Positions 17,640 through 27,173 are shown, counted from the first letter of the stretch. The stretch: 56,237 bases of DNA from Chitinophagales bacterium (GCA_013297995.1 JAAFJB010000010.1:1-56237), one strand, 5' to 3'. A program made the numbers and translations. Notes: a model not told the origin generated them from the sequence alone.

Positions 17640-18722
17640 TTATTTTTTAATCAACTGTAGATTGTTAATAACCTCCTTAGGGGAAATAAAAACAGCTTCA
17701 ATTTTCTCGTCTTCCTTTGCTGATTGAAGTCCGTCTAGTACTATTTTATCAGTTACCAATAAACCTGATTCTAGTATATATAAATTAGATAATTTTTGTT
17801 TTACTATAATAGCTCTTGATTTTAGTCTATTCTCTTTATCTAATACATACACATAAATTTTATCCTGTAATTCATAGGTACATTTTTGAGGAATTATGAT
17901 TGCATTTTTAAGTGGAATTGTTAACCTTACTTTGCCAGTTTCTCCATGCTTTAATAACAAATCTGGATTAGGAAATATGGCTCTGAACGCAAGGTTTCCT
18001 GTTTCATTGTCAAATTCACTTTCTATTGTTTCTATTCTACCTTTAAATTTGTGTTCATCTCCATTGGCTAATAATAAACTTACTTGCTGATGATCATCTG
18101 ATTTTTTATTTTTAAAGTCTAAATATTCAACTTCCGAAACATTAAAGTATGCATAAACATCTTTATTGTTAGATAAGGTAGTAAGTAAAACACCTTCATC
18201 TATTAAACTCCCTTTTTTAAATTTAATTCGGTCGATTGTTCCATCAAATGGAGCTTTTATTTTTGTAAAAGCCAGTTCTAATTCAGCTTTGTTTAATTCG
18301 GCTTTTTCTATATCTAGCTTTGCTTGAGCCATTGCAAGCTCTGCTTTTGAAACGATGTTTTTATCCGATAAGGTTTTTGTATTTGAATATTCAACTTCAG
18401 CGGCTTTTACCTGAGCACTTTGTTTCATCAGTTCTGCTTCATAAAGTTTAGGCATTATATTAAATAAAACCTGACCAGCACTTACGAACCTACCTTCATC
18501 TACATTAATAGCATCTAAATATCCTTTTACCTGCGCCCTAATTTCAATATTTTGTACCGATTGAATTTGAGCTAAATAGTCTTTTGTAACCGTTGTATCC
18601 ATTAAAATGGGGCTTGTTACCGTATATTTTGCTTGTTCTTCTTTTTGTTCTTCTTTTTTATACTTACACGAAGAAAAACCAATTAATGCCCATAGGCAAA
18701 TTAGGAGATGAGATGTATTCAT
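17640..18722 (-). CDS. RND efflux periplasmic adaptor (membrane fusion protein)
   Basis: 360 residues; the leader ends in FSSC (C19), so the adaptor is lipid-anchored in the inner membrane. It has the AcrA/HlyD layout: barrel-sandwich half (IRAQVKGYLDAINVDEGRFVSAGQVLFNI), an alpha hairpin rich in Ala, Lys and Glu (SNTKTLSDKNIVSKAELAMAQAKLDIEKAELNKAELE), the second lipoyl half (IKAPFDGTIDRIKFKKGSLIDEG) and a beta-barrel/membrane-proximal domain. It links the AcrB-type pump to the TolC-type duct. It is the first of the three efflux genes. No local regulator gene was seen next to it. Confidence 0.95.
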   Translation of the reverse strand: MNTSHLLICLWALIGFSSCKYKKEEQKEEQAKYTVTSPILMDTTVTKDYLAQIQSVQNIEIRAQVKGYLDAINVDEGRFVSAGQVLFNIMPKLYEAELMKQSAQVKAAEVEYSNTKTLSDKNIVSKAELAMAQAKLDIEKAELNKAELELAFTKIKAPFDGTIDRIKFKKGSLIDEGVLLTTLSNNKDVYAYFNVSEVEYLDFKNKKSDDHQQVSLLLANGDEHKFKGRIETIESEFDNETGNLAFRAIFPNPDLLLKHGETGKVRLTIPLKNAIIIPQKCTYELQDKIYVYVLDKENRLKSRAIIVKQKLSNLYILESGLLVTDKIVLDGLQSAKEDEKIEAVFISPKEVINNLQLIKK

Positions 18723-18840
18723 AAAATTTATTATTTGCTATATAATTCATACATTCTTCTTTAGAAAAATGTATTTCTATTATCTTGATTACTGAACAAC
18801 AGCTTTCGGAATTGAATGGAGGATTATTAAGAAGCGAATA

Positions 18841-19200
18841 TTATAGCCTAAATACGCCTATAAAAATATGAATGGCTGGATAACGAAAAACCAAAAAGGC
18901 AGATGCAGGAACTCCGTTAATAGAATTTGCTGGAAACTTACCTGTATTAAAAGAAAATTTACTAATCTTAGATTTGTAAGAACCAACAAATTTTCTTTCG
19001 AAATGATTGGTATCATCTTCTATTAACTCTTCAGCAATTACACTGAAAATTTCCGTTTGATTTTCTTGCTGGCGGTAGGTATTTTTCTTATTTTCTTGCT
19101 TAATGCTAAATGCAGAAACCTGCTTCGAATAGGAGGCCGAAGAATCTTTTGGAACCAATATTGCCAAAAGAACAATAAAAAAAGACAGTATTTTCTTCAT
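18841..19200 (-). CDS. Small exported protein of unknown function upstream of the efflux operon
   Basis: 119 residues. A clear signal peptide (MKKILSFFIVLLAILVPKDSSA) precedes a Lys/Gln/Asn-rich mature part and a C-terminus with FPANSINGVPASAFLVFRYPAIHIFIGVFRL. It lies 118 bp before the RND adaptor on the same strand and may be a leader gene of that operon or separate. I do not recognise a family. Start and strand are supported by the signal peptide; no competing frame of quality covers this stretch. Confidence 0.6.
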   Translation of the reverse strand: MKKILSFFIVLLAILVPKDSSASYSKQVSAFSIKQENKKNTYRQQENQTEIFSVIAEELIEDDTNHFERKFVGSYKSKISKFSFNTGKFPANSINGVPASAFLVFRYPAIHIFIGVFRL

Positions 19201-19444
19201 TACTCCTTCAAATATACGGGTAGATTAACAACTAAATAATTTTTTAACGTTTTCAGATATACGCTTTAAATTAATTCATTATTTGTACACTGCTTTGTTG
19301 GGCAGCCTATTATTAGAATAATCAATACAGCCTATCTGCCAAAACCTTCCTATAAGATATTATTTTTAGTGGATTAGCTAGAAAGTATGCTTTATCTTAT
19401 GTACTACATTTCTTACTTATCTTGCAGTATAGTTATTAGGATTT

Positions 19445-20068
19445 ATGAGTTTCAGAGATTTTTTAAAAAGATTACTCCAGTTCTTTTTTCAGGGACTGAT
19501 TGTGCTTGCACCCATTGGCATTACCATTTGGGTGGTGATCAGTCTTTTTAATTTGGTTGACGATATTCTCCCCAATATTGTGAGGGCCTTAGCACCCAGT
19601 CTCATTCAAAGAGACGCCGAAGGCAACCTAATTAAACTACCCGGCTTGGGCTTTATTGTAGTTATTTCATTGGTATTATTTGTGGGCTGGCTTTCTAGCC
19701 TCTTTGCAGTAGGTAGGTTAGTGGCATTATTTGATACAGTCTTAGAAAAAACGCCCGGTATAAAATTCATCTATTCCTCTGTAAAAGATTTTTTAGAAGC
19801 ATTTGCGGGCAATAAAAAGAAATTTGATAAACCCGTATTGGTAAATGTAGACGCAGCTGATATTTGGCGCATTGGGTTTATTACCCAGCAAAACTGTGTT
19901 GATTTTGGCCTTGAGAACCATGTTACTGTATATATACCTCATTCTTATGCTATCTCTGGCATTACTTATCTAGTGCCCATCACCCATATTAAGCTACTAC
20001 CTAATATCAGCGCAGCCGATGCAATGAAATACACGGTTTCTGGTGGTGTTACAGATATGCACGATTAA
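19445..20068 (+). CDS. DUF502 family inner-membrane protein
   Basis: 207 residues. Two membrane segments: about 13-37 (FFQGLIVLAPIGITIWVVISLF) and about 68-90 (GLGFIVVISLVLFVGWLSSLF). The family signature is VLEKTPGIKFIYSSVKDFLEAFAGNKKKFDKPVLV, followed by a cytosolic beta-rich C-terminus. DUF502 proteins are widespread in bacteria and related to plant LIKE COV proteins, which affect trafficking; the bacterial role is unknown. It is 9 bp before the glycosyltransferase gene, so the two are likely cotranscribed. Confidence 0.93.
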   Translation: MSFRDFLKRLLQFFFQGLIVLAPIGITIWVVISLFNLVDDILPNIVRALAPSLIQRDAEGNLIKLPGLGFIVVISLVLFVGWLSSLFAVGRLVALFDTVLEKTPGIKFIYSSVKDFLEAFAGNKKKFDKPVLVNVDAADIWRIGFITQQNCVDFGLENHVTVYIPHSYAISGITYLVPITHIKLLPNISAADAMKYTVSGGVTDMHD

Positions 20069-20077
20069 CTTTGCCCA

Positions 20078-21211
20078 ATGGTTATAGCAATTAATGCCAT
20101 TTTTTTTCAGCAGCATTTATTAGAAGGCTATGGTAGGTACGCGCATGAAATTGTTAGCCTCCTAACAAAATCATACCCAGAACATGAATTTGTATTGGTA
20201 TATGATCGTACCCATCAGAACTTAACCATCATAGCTCCAAATGTAAAATCCATTCAAGTAGGACCACCAGCGCGCCACGTACCTGCTTTTCTATACTGGT
20301 ATAATATAACTGCGGTATTGGCACTAAAGAAAATAAAACCAGATATATGGGTGCAGCCTTATGGATTTTGTAGCCTTACCAGTAAAACCCCTCAATTATT
20401 GGTAGTACATGATCTGGCTTTTCACCACTTCCCAAACCAAATAAGCTGGCACCAGCGCTGGCATTATAAAATTTTCACGCCCCTTTTTTTGCGTAAAGCA
20501 ACCCGTATTGTTACGGTTTCTGAGTTTTCTAAAAAAGATATTACGCAGCAATATCCAACCTTGAAAAAGCCAATCGAGGTAGTGAGTGGAGCGGCAAATA
20601 TAAATTTTACACCTATTAGTTGGGCCGAAAAAGAGCAGATTAAAGAAGTGTATACCAACGGATACGAATATTTTTTAAGTGTGGGTGGCATAAGTCCCCG
20701 AAAAAATATGATGAACTTGCTAAAAGCTTTTTCCTTATTTAAAAAATGGCATAAAACCAATATGAAGCTGGTATTTGTAGGTAGACTTGCTTGGCAATAC
20801 CAAGATTTTCAAGAAAAGTTAAAGACCTATAAATATAGAAACGATGTAATACTTACCGGTTATATAGCAGACGAAACTCTGCATAAACTAACCGCTTCGG
20901 CATATGCAGCACTGTATATTTCTAATTTTGAAGGTTTTGGCCTCCCCATACTAGAAGCCATGCAATCTGGCGTACCAGTTATAGCCGCTTATAATTCTAG
21001 TATGCCAGAAGTGGGTGGCGATGCCGCTTTGTATGTAGATGCTGAAAACCCATCAGCAATTGCGGCACAAATGCAACTGATATACAGAGACGAAAAAATC
21101 AGAGAAATATGTATTCAGAAAGGATTACAAAGAGCTACCCATTATAGTTGGAAGGAGGCAGCAGAACTATTTTGGCAGGAAATTCTAAAAACAGTAACCG
21201 TTAAACCATAA
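20078..21211 (+). CDS. Glycosyltransferase, GT4 family
   Basis: 377 residues with the GT-B fold signature of GT4: the N-terminal acceptor domain (AINAIFFQQHLLEGYGRYAHEIVSLL), the linker VSEFSKKDITQQYP, a nucleotide-sugar domain starting YFLSVGGISPRKNMMNLLKAF, and the E-x7-E motif in EGFGLPILEAMQSGVPVIA (about residues 287-305). It probably transfers a sugar to a lipid- or polysaccharide-linked acceptor in the cell envelope; donor and acceptor cannot be read. The preceding TAACTTTGCCC resembles a -7 element but lies only 5 bp before the ATG. Confidence 0.92.
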   Translation: MVIAINAIFFQQHLLEGYGRYAHEIVSLLTKSYPEHEFVLVYDRTHQNLTIIAPNVKSIQVGPPARHVPAFLYWYNITAVLALKKIKPDIWVQPYGFCSLTSKTPQLLVVHDLAFHHFPNQISWHQRWHYKIFTPLFLRKATRIVTVSEFSKKDITQQYPTLKKPIEVVSGAANINFTPISWAEKEQIKEVYTNGYEYFLSVGGISPRKNMMNLLKAFSLFKKWHKTNMKLVFVGRLAWQYQDFQEKLKTYKYRNDVILTGYIADETLHKLTASAYAALYISNFEGFGLPILEAMQSGVPVIAAYNSSMPEVGGDAALYVDAENPSAIAAQMQLIYRDEKIREICIQKGLQRATHYSWKEAAELFWQEILKTVTVKP

Positions 21212-21361
21212 ATTTGCATTTTTAAAGAATTGTATATTATAAACCCTAAAAAATTTCAAGCCAACAGAATACTTGAATTATAAAACCGAGCTTAGCAAAG
21301 CCAATTCCAAAGCTTGCGCCAATGGCTTAAAACAATACATACTATTGCAAAAAATTATTAA

Positions 21362-21706
21362 ATGAAACAATCAAATATTACCGTTGATATAGAACTCGAC
21401 GAAAATAAAGTGCCCCAAAATATTGAATGGGTGGCAACAGATAGTACGGCCGATATGAAACAAAAAGCCAAATCAATGATGTTGGCATTTTGGGATGGGG
21501 CAGATAAAACTGCTTTAAGAATTGATTTATGGACAAAAGACATGATGGTAGACGAAATGGCCGATTTTTACTACCAAACCTTAATGGGTATGGCAGATTC
21601 TTATCTTCGTGCTACTCAACAAACAGAATTGTCTGCCGATATAAAGAATTTTGCAAAAACATTTTATAAGAAATTCCGCGACACACAAACCAATCCATCA
21701 AAATAA
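21362..21706 (+). CDS. gldC: Gliding motility-associated protein GldC
   Basis: 114 residues, matching the length and sequence of GldC of gliding Bacteroidota: SNITVDIELDENKVPQNIEWVATD, KAKSMMLAFWDGADKTALRIDLWTKDM and MVDEMADFYYQTLMGMADSYLRATQ. GldC affects but may not be essential for gliding; it is present also in non-gliding Bacteroidota. It lies 6 bp before the yqeY gene and 150 bp after the glycosyltransferase. No other gld or sov/type IX secretion genes are in the window, so motility cannot be inferred from it alone. Confidence 0.93.
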   Translation: MKQSNITVDIELDENKVPQNIEWVATDSTADMKQKAKSMMLAFWDGADKTALRIDLWTKDMMVDEMADFYYQTLMGMADSYLRATQQTELSADIKNFAKTFYKKFRDTQTNPSK

Positions 21707-21712
21707 GCATAT

Positions 21713-22165
21713 ATGAGTTTAGAAATACAAATCATGGCTCAGTTAAAAGAGGCCATGAAAGCAAAAAATGAAGCAGCTCTTCGGGGTTTAAGGGCTATTA
21801 AAGCAGAAATTATTAAGGCAAAAACAGAACCAGGTGCAAATGGAGAGGTAACCCAAGAAGGTGAACTTAAATTACTTCAGAAATTGGTGAAACAGCGAAA
21901 AGATTCTTTGTTAATTTTTGAACAACAAAATCGGGGCGACTTAGCCCAAAAAGAAGTAGAGGAAATTGCTATAATTGAGCAATTTATGCCCGCACAGTTG
22001 TCGCAGGAAGTACTGGAATCTACCATTGCCAGCATTATTACAGAATTAGGAGCATCTACCCCCCAAGATATGGGCAAAGTAATGGGTGTTGCTAGTAAGC
22101 AATTAGCTGGAAAAGCTGATGGTAAAGCAATTGCAGATACCGTTAAAGCCTTACTGGGTAAATAA
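21713..22165 (+). CDS. GatB/YqeY domain-containing protein
   Basis: 150 residues, the stand-alone YqeY helical-bundle protein: MAQLKEAMKAKNEAALRGLRAIKAEIIKAKTEPG, ELKLLQKLVKQRKDSLLIFEQQNR, EEIAIIEQFMPAQLSQEV and the C-terminal PQDMGKVMGVASKQLAGKADG, which is the characteristic end of the tRNA amidotransferase GatB tail. These proteins are thought to bind tRNA or an amidotransferase partner; the function is not proven. It is the middle gene of gldC / yqeY / cvpA, with gaps of 6 and 4 bp. Confidence 0.94.
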   Translation: MSLEIQIMAQLKEAMKAKNEAALRGLRAIKAEIIKAKTEPGANGEVTQEGELKLLQKLVKQRKDSLLIFEQQNRGDLAQKEVEEIAIIEQFMPAQLSQEVLESTIASIITELGASTPQDMGKVMGVASKQLAGKADGKAIADTVKALLGK

Positions 22166-22169
22166 CCAT

Positions 22170-22706
22170 ATGTTTATTGATAGTTGTTTAGTAGCAATCA
22201 TAATTTGGGCATTCATTCAAGGATGGAAGCAGGGGCTGGTGGTTGCAGCGTTTTCATATGCGGCTGTTTTTATTGGGATGGCTGCTGCCGTAAAACTAAG
22301 TGCTTTGGTTGCTAACTGGTTAGGCAACAACTTTTTAATAAGTATGAGCTGGTTGCCTTTTATGGCATTTATAATTATTATGACTGTTGTAATAATTCTT
22401 GTAAGAATGCTTGCTAAACTAATAGAAACTACTTTACAATTTTCTATGTTGGGATGGTTGAATATAGTAGGAGGAATTGGTTTGTATTTGGTACTTTATA
22501 TAAGTGTATTCAGTGTACTCATTTTTTATCTTGAAAAAATGCACTTATTAAAGCCAAAATTTATTCATGAATCGGTAGGATATACTTATATCAATTATTG
22601 GGGACCAAAATCTATTGAAATTTTTGGAAAAGCAATTCCACTGTTCAAAGATATGTTTTCAGAGCTGAGTACTTTTTTTGAAGCATTGCAAAAGAAGCTG
22701 AAATAG
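22170..22706 (+). CDS. CvpA family membrane protein
   Basis: 178 residues with four membrane segments: MFIDSCLVAIIIWAFIQGWKQGLVVAAFSYAAVFIGM at the N-terminus carries the family GxxxG-like and KG motif, then LPFMAFIIIMTVVIILV and LNIVGGIGLYLVLYISVFSVLI. CvpA is linked to colicin V production in E. coli and envelope homeostasis. The frame is open from 22119, but that would overlap yqeY by 47 bp; the ATG at 22170 lies 4 bp after yqeY and begins directly with the first helix. Confidence 0.85.
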   Translation: MFIDSCLVAIIIWAFIQGWKQGLVVAAFSYAAVFIGMAAAVKLSALVANWLGNNFLISMSWLPFMAFIIIMTVVIILVRMLAKLIETTLQFSMLGWLNIVGGIGLYLVLYISVFSVLIFYLEKMHLLKPKFIHESVGYTYINYWGPKSIEIFGKAIPLFKDMFSELSTFFEALQKKLK

Positions 22707-22863
22707 AACTTTTGAATAAACTCTACAATTGAAATATGCCTTATTTTTCCTACTTTAGCAGCGATTGCACCGCTAAACGGGAACTAATTATCTATTTTAG
22801 GTAATTTCTACCCTTTTTTGGCTTTATTTGTACAAGTGCCACGTTTTTAAGAAAAATAACCCA

Positions 22864-23643
22864 ATGAATTACGAGTTAAAACAAATAGATAAGTTTAAAT
22901 TCATAGAAGAAGGTGAGGGGGAAACCTTGTTGCTACTGCATGGTTTATTTGGAGCAATGAGTAATTTTGAACACCTAATTGAATATTTTAGGAATCAATT
23001 TAAAGTTGTTGTACCCATTCTGCCCCTTTTTGATTTAGACATCTTTCATACCACAGTTGGCGGACTAGAAAAATATGTTCAAAAATTTATTGAGTGTAGA
23101 AACTATTCCACAATTCATTTACTTGGAAATTCCTTGGGAGGTCATGTTGCCCTGCTACACGTGCTAAAACATCCCGAACAAATTAAAACGTTAACACTTA
23201 CTGGAAGTAGCGGTCTCTTTGAAAATGGCATGGGCGACTCTTATCCTAAAAGAGGTGATTATGAGTATATCAGAAAAAAAACTGAACTCACTTTTTACCA
23301 TCCAGAAACGGCTACCAAAGAATTGGTAGATGAAGTATTTGAAATTACCAATAACAGAATGAAAGTAATTAAAATTATTGCATTGGCAAAAAGTGCTATA
23401 CGCAATAATTTAGGGGAGGAGCTGAACCAAATTAAACAACCTACCTTACTCATTTGGGGTAATAATGATAATATTACACCTCCATTTGTGGGTAAAGAAT
23501 TCAATACACTTATTCCAAATAGCGAGTTGCATTTTATTGATCAGTGTGGTCACGCTCCTATGATGGAAGTTCCTGCTGAATTCAACAGAATCCTGAGTGA
23601 TTTTTTAGCGAAATATGCTACCAAGCCCATTGTTGGAGTGTAA
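22864..23643 (+). CDS. Alpha/beta hydrolase
   Basis: 259 residues from the ATG at 22864 (12 codons upstream are also open but unlikely). Features: oxyanion HGLFGAMSNF (about 27-36), nucleophile motif LLGNSLGGHVALLH (GxSxG, Ser near 93), acid in LLIWGNNDNITPP and catalytic His in CGHAPMMEVP. The substrate is unknown; the sequence looks like a small-molecule esterase or C-C hydrolase of the MhpC/epoxide-hydrolase-like group. It stands alone before the CBS-domain gene. Confidence 0.88.
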   Translation: MNYELKQIDKFKFIEEGEGETLLLLHGLFGAMSNFEHLIEYFRNQFKVVVPILPLFDLDIFHTTVGGLEKYVQKFIECRNYSTIHLLGNSLGGHVALLHVLKHPEQIKTLTLTGSSGLFENGMGDSYPKRGDYEYIRKKTELTFYHPETATKELVDEVFEITNNRMKVIKIIALAKSAIRNNLGEELNQIKQPTLLIWGNNDNITPPFVGKEFNTLIPNSELHFIDQCGHAPMMEVPAEFNRILSDFLAKYATKPIVGV

Positions 23644-23668
23644 TTAATTAAAAATACATAGGTATGCT

Positions 23669-24322
23669 ATGCTTGTATCTGAATTGTTAAATACTGGTTT
23701 TCCTTCTCTAACTATTACCGATAAAGTAATATTTGCAGTTCAGCTGATGAACGATTATGATCTGTTGCATTTGCCCTTGGTAAGTGATGAAAAACTTTTG
23801 GGATTGGTTGCCAAAGAAGATTTATTGGATATGGATGAGTCTGAAACTTTACATGCTCACCTCATTAAGCCCTTATTTATAAAGCAAGAAGAACATTTTT
23901 TAGCTGCCATTCGGCTGATAGCAAATCATGAACTTTCTCTTTTACCTGCAGTAAATGAACAAATGGAATTAACGGGGGTAATTCTTACCAAAGCATTGGT
24001 AAAAACGCTCTCTAGTTTTGTTGGCAATGAAGATCCTGGAGCTGTGATTGTGCTTGAAACCGAGAAAAGAAATTTTTCTTTTGGAGAGCTGAGCCGCTTG
24101 GTTGAAACCAACGATGCTTATATTACCCAGCTTAATACGTATACAGAAGTAGGAACGGGGTTGGTAATAATTACCCTTAAAATAAATAGAATTGAAGTAT
24201 CTGCCATTATAGCTACATTTCAACGATACGATTATATAGTGCGTTACTATTTTGGGGAAGAGGAGTATGCCAACGAATTAAAAGAAAATTACCAGCATCT
24301 TATTTCATACTTAAATATCTAA
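23669..24322 (+). CDS. CBS domain protein with ACT-like C-terminus
   Basis: 217 residues. Two CBS motifs form a Bateman module (about residues 1-60 with LLHLPLVSDEKLLGLVAKEDLL, and about 65-125 with LSLLPAVNEQMELTGVILTKALV). The C-terminal half (VIVLETEKRNFSFGELSRLVETNDAYI) has the length and pattern of an ACT domain. Such proteins sense adenosyl ligands; the partner is unknown. It lies 25 bp after the hydrolase gene and 102 bp before NAD kinase. It is conserved near NAD kinase in Bacteroidota (context known, function not). Confidence 0.85.
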   Translation: MLVSELLNTGFPSLTITDKVIFAVQLMNDYDLLHLPLVSDEKLLGLVAKEDLLDMDESETLHAHLIKPLFIKQEEHFLAAIRLIANHELSLLPAVNEQMELTGVILTKALVKTLSSFVGNEDPGAVIVLETEKRNFSFGELSRLVETNDAYITQLNTYTEVGTGLVIITLKINRIEVSAIIATFQRYDYIVRYYFGEEEYANELKENYQHLISYLNI

Positions 24323-24424
24323 TGTAAAAACCATAGAACTGCCCCACTAATTTCTTACAATCAATTGGTTGGCCCATAGTTGGTCTCCATTATAGGGAGC
24401 GATAAATGTATAAAAATTTTTAAA

Positions 24425-25303
24425 ATGAAGGTAGCTATTTATAGTCGAGGCTTAGATATAGAACAAGAAAATCCATTGCTTATTTTATTAGAAGAGTTGA
24501 ATAAGCATGATACACAAATTCTAATTTATAATACTCTTACTGAACAGTTTCATATACCCGAACATTTATCAACCAAGCTAAAAATATTTTCAGGGTATAA
24601 TGATTTAGATGAATCCATTGATTGCATCATTAGTCTCGGTGGCGATGGTACCATGCTGGATGCAGTTACCTTAATTAAGGAAAAAAACATTCCGGTGCTG
24701 GGTATCAATTTCGGTCGCCTCGGATTTTTAGCCAGTATTAGTCGCGATGAACTAAAAGTAGCGGTAGACGCTCTGGTGAATCATACATTTATTATTGACA
24801 AAAGAACCCTAATACATTTAGATTCTAATATTCCACTTTTTGAAGACGCGCCATTTGCACTAAATGAATTTACCATTCATAAGCGAGATATTTCACCCAT
24901 GATTAAAATTCATACCTATATGAATGGGGAATTCATTAATACTTATTGGGCAGACGGACTAATTGTATCTACCCCAACAGGTTCAACCGGCTATAATTTA
25001 AGTTGTAACGGGCCCATTGTATTTCCAGATTCTTCTAGTTTGGTCATCACCCCTATTGCGCCTCATAATTTGAATGTTCGTTCTATTGTGGTGCCAGACA
25101 ATAATATAATTTCTTTTGAAGTAGAAGGCAGGGCCGATCAATTTATTTGTGCCATGGATGCTCGGAGAGAATTGGTATCAAAATCGGTTCAACTGGCAAT
25201 TAGAAAAGAAAAATTCAGTGTAAATTTAATTCGTTTAAATGAAAATACTTTTCTTTCAACGCTGCGATCCAAGCTAACTTGGGGTCTAGATAAAAGAAAT
25301 TAA
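24425..25303 (+). CDS. nadK: NAD kinase
   Basis: Phosphorylates NAD to NADP using ATP or polyphosphate. 292 residues: N-terminal MKVAIYSRG, the diagnostic GGDGTMLDAV (residues 72-81, catalytic Asp at 75), LGINFGRLGFLASI, LNEFTIHKRD, and TYWADGLIVSTPTGSTGYNLSCNGPIV, all hallmarks of NadK. The frame is open from 24380 but the ATG at 24425 begins the family-typical start, so it is preferred. Length is normal for bacterial NadK. Confidence 0.96.
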   Translation: MKVAIYSRGLDIEQENPLLILLEELNKHDTQILIYNTLTEQFHIPEHLSTKLKIFSGYNDLDESIDCIISLGGDGTMLDAVTLIKEKNIPVLGINFGRLGFLASISRDELKVAVDALVNHTFIIDKRTLIHLDSNIPLFEDAPFALNEFTIHKRDISPMIKIHTYMNGEFINTYWADGLIVSTPTGSTGYNLSCNGPIVFPDSSSLVITPIAPHNLNVRSIVVPDNNIISFEVEGRADQFICAMDARRELVSKSVQLAIRKEKFSVNLIRLNENTFLSTLRSKLTWGLDKRN

Positions 25304-25362
25304 CATTTATCATATTGATTTTTGGTGCTATTTTACAGTACACTCTATATTTAGTAGATTTT

Positions 25363-26211
25363 ATGGATAAAAAATGGTTGATATTAATTCTAATGGCAAT
25401 AACCACATTTACTGCCAAAGCGCAGCTTATGGAGAGTTTTGTGCATAAAGCAGAAATTGGCATTGGCATTGGGGGTGGGCATTATTTTGGAGACTTGAAT
25501 GCTTCTGCTAGGCTCAATCGTCCTAAAATGGCTGTAGGCATGTTTTTTAGAAAACAAATTTCTAATTATATTGGTTTAAGAATATCGGGGGACTTTACCA
25601 TGCTGGGCTATTCAGATCGCTACAGTGAAAATCCCATCCAGCGGAGAAGAAACCTAAGTTTCAATAATAATATTTGGGAACTGGGAATTTCGGGTGATTT
25701 TAATTTTTTCCGCTTCCAACCCGGATTTGAGGGCTATGAGTTCACGCCATATATAGGTATTGGGGTAGGCATTTTTTCCTATGATCCCTTTGCGTTTTTA
25801 AATGGCGAGAAATATCTGTTGAGAACTTTGGGAACAGAAGGTCAGGGGTCGGCCCTCTATCCAGACAGGCCCGTTTATAATCCAATAGGAATCAGCATAC
25901 CTTTTACCTTGGGTTTTAAATACGCGTTGAATACCCGTACCAATTTCTTTGCCGAAATCAGCTATCGATTTACCAATACCGATTATTTAGATGATGTGAG
26001 TGGAGCTTCATTTGCACCAGACGCCTTTCAGCCCTTACCCAATGGATCTCCTTCACCCGGGTTTTTATTACAAGATAGAAGTTATGAAACAGGCAGTTCT
26101 ATTGGAATAAAGGGGCGACAAAGAGGCAATAGCCTTAAAAAAGATGCGTTTGCTACGCTAAAAATTGGACTTTCTTTCAATCTACAAACCTATCGTTGTC
26201 CCTCTTATTAG
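25363..26211 (+). CDS. DUF6089-like outer-membrane barrel protein
   Basis: 282 residues from the ATG at 25363, which begins a signal peptide (MDKKWLILILMAITTFTAKAQ). The mature part has the DUF6089 style opening AEIGIGIGGGHYFGDLN and then paired strands, LRISGDFTMLGYSD, ISGDFNFFRFQPGFEGYEFTPYIGIGVGIFSYDPFAF and FTLGFKYALNTRTNFFAEISYRFTNTDYLDDVS. This looks like an eight-stranded outer-membrane barrel. The gene sits between nadK and uppS, a position seen in many Bacteroidota. The role is unknown. Confidence 0.8.
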   Translation: MDKKWLILILMAITTFTAKAQLMESFVHKAEIGIGIGGGHYFGDLNASARLNRPKMAVGMFFRKQISNYIGLRISGDFTMLGYSDRYSENPIQRRRNLSFNNNIWELGISGDFNFFRFQPGFEGYEFTPYIGIGVGIFSYDPFAFLNGEKYLLRTLGTEGQGSALYPDRPVYNPIGISIPFTLGFKYALNTRTNFFAEISYRFTNTDYLDDVSGASFAPDAFQPLPNGSPSPGFLLQDRSYETGSSIGIKGRQRGNSLKKDAFATLKIGLSFNLQTYRCPSY

Positions 26212-26287
26212 TAAAAACAAGGTTTTTAGGTATTTTAAATCTTCAGTAACCATTGATTTTGCTAATTTCGCAGACTAAAATTAACCC

Positions 26288-27058
26288 ATGGTTAAAAAGG
26301 AGGACCTCTTATCCACCATTGATAAAAATTATTTGCCCAGCCATATCGCCATAATCATGGATGGAAATGGACGATGGGCAGAAGAAAAGGGTCAGGAGAG
26401 ATTGTATGGACACTTTCATGGGGTAGAAAGTGTAAGAAATATTGTAGAAGGAGCGGCAGAACTGGGTATTGGATACCTTACTTTATATGCATTTAGTACC
26501 GAAAACTGGGATAGGCCTAGACAAGAAGTTGATGGTTTGATGGCATTATTGGTAGATACAATACGAAAAGAAGTGCCTATATTGAATAAAAATAATATTC
26601 GATTACACGTGATTGGAGATATGAATATGTTGCCAGTATTTGCACTAGAAGAATTGCAAGAAGCTTTGCATTTAACCGAAGAAAATACGGGGCTTAACCT
26701 TATTATGGCATTGAGTTATAGTAGTAGGTGGGAATTGGTGAATGCGGTAAAAAATATAGGGATAGACGTGAAAAAGGGATCAATTGACCCAGAACAAATT
26801 AATGCGGATACCCTGCAACAATACCTAAGTACCAGCAAATTTCCAGATCCGGAACTCATGATTAGAACCAGTGGGGAATATAGGATTAGTAATTTTTTAT
26901 TATATCAGCTGGCATATGCCGAGCTTTATTTTACCAATACACGTTGGCCAGACTTTCGAAAGGAGAACCTATACGAGGCCATTGTTGATTTTCAAAAAAG
27001 AGAGCGCCGGTTTGGAAAAACGGGTAGCCAAATACAGGAGGATATCAATGTTTCGTAG
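26288..27058 (+). CDS. uppS: Undecaprenyl diphosphate synthase (isoprenyl transferase)
   Basis: Adds isopentenyl units in cis to make the C55 carrier lipid for peptidoglycan and O-antigen synthesis. 256 residues: HIAIIMDGNGRWAEEKGQERLYGH with the catalytic Asp in MDGNGRW (about residue 27), TLYAFSTENWDRP, LNLIMALSYSSRWELVNA, PDPELMIRTSGEYRISNFLLYQLAYAELYFT and the final WPDF segment. Length and motif order are normal. The bamA gene starts 115 bp after it. Confidence 0.97.
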   Translation: MVKKEDLLSTIDKNYLPSHIAIIMDGNGRWAEEKGQERLYGHFHGVESVRNIVEGAAELGIGYLTLYAFSTENWDRPRQEVDGLMALLVDTIRKEVPILNKNNIRLHVIGDMNMLPVFALEELQEALHLTEENTGLNLIMALSYSSRWELVNAVKNIGIDVKKGSIDPEQINADTLQQYLSTSKFPDPELMIRTSGEYRISNFLLYQLAYAELYFTNTRWPDFRKENLYEAIVDFQKRERRFGKTGSQIQEDINVS

Positions 27059-27173
27059 TTTATTTAACAAACAGTTTTCATTATTCGGGTTAATTTGCCC
27101 TGCCTACTATAACCAAATTAATTGCTGTTCGGTTAGAATTTTTAAAACCGGCAACAGAACAAATACAAAAGGG

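Noticed and set aside
20066..20073. TAACTTTG as a promoter for the glycosyltransferase gene
   Set aside because: It lies only 5 bp before the ATG and overlaps the stop codon of the preceding gene, which leaves no leader.
22754..22780. A hairpin TTTAGC/GCTAAA after the cvpA gene as a terminator
   Set aside because: The arms are short and no T-run follows.
26871..27173. An N-terminal extension of BamA reaching into uppS
   Set aside because: The signal peptide begins at 27174 and the upstream codons overlap uppS.
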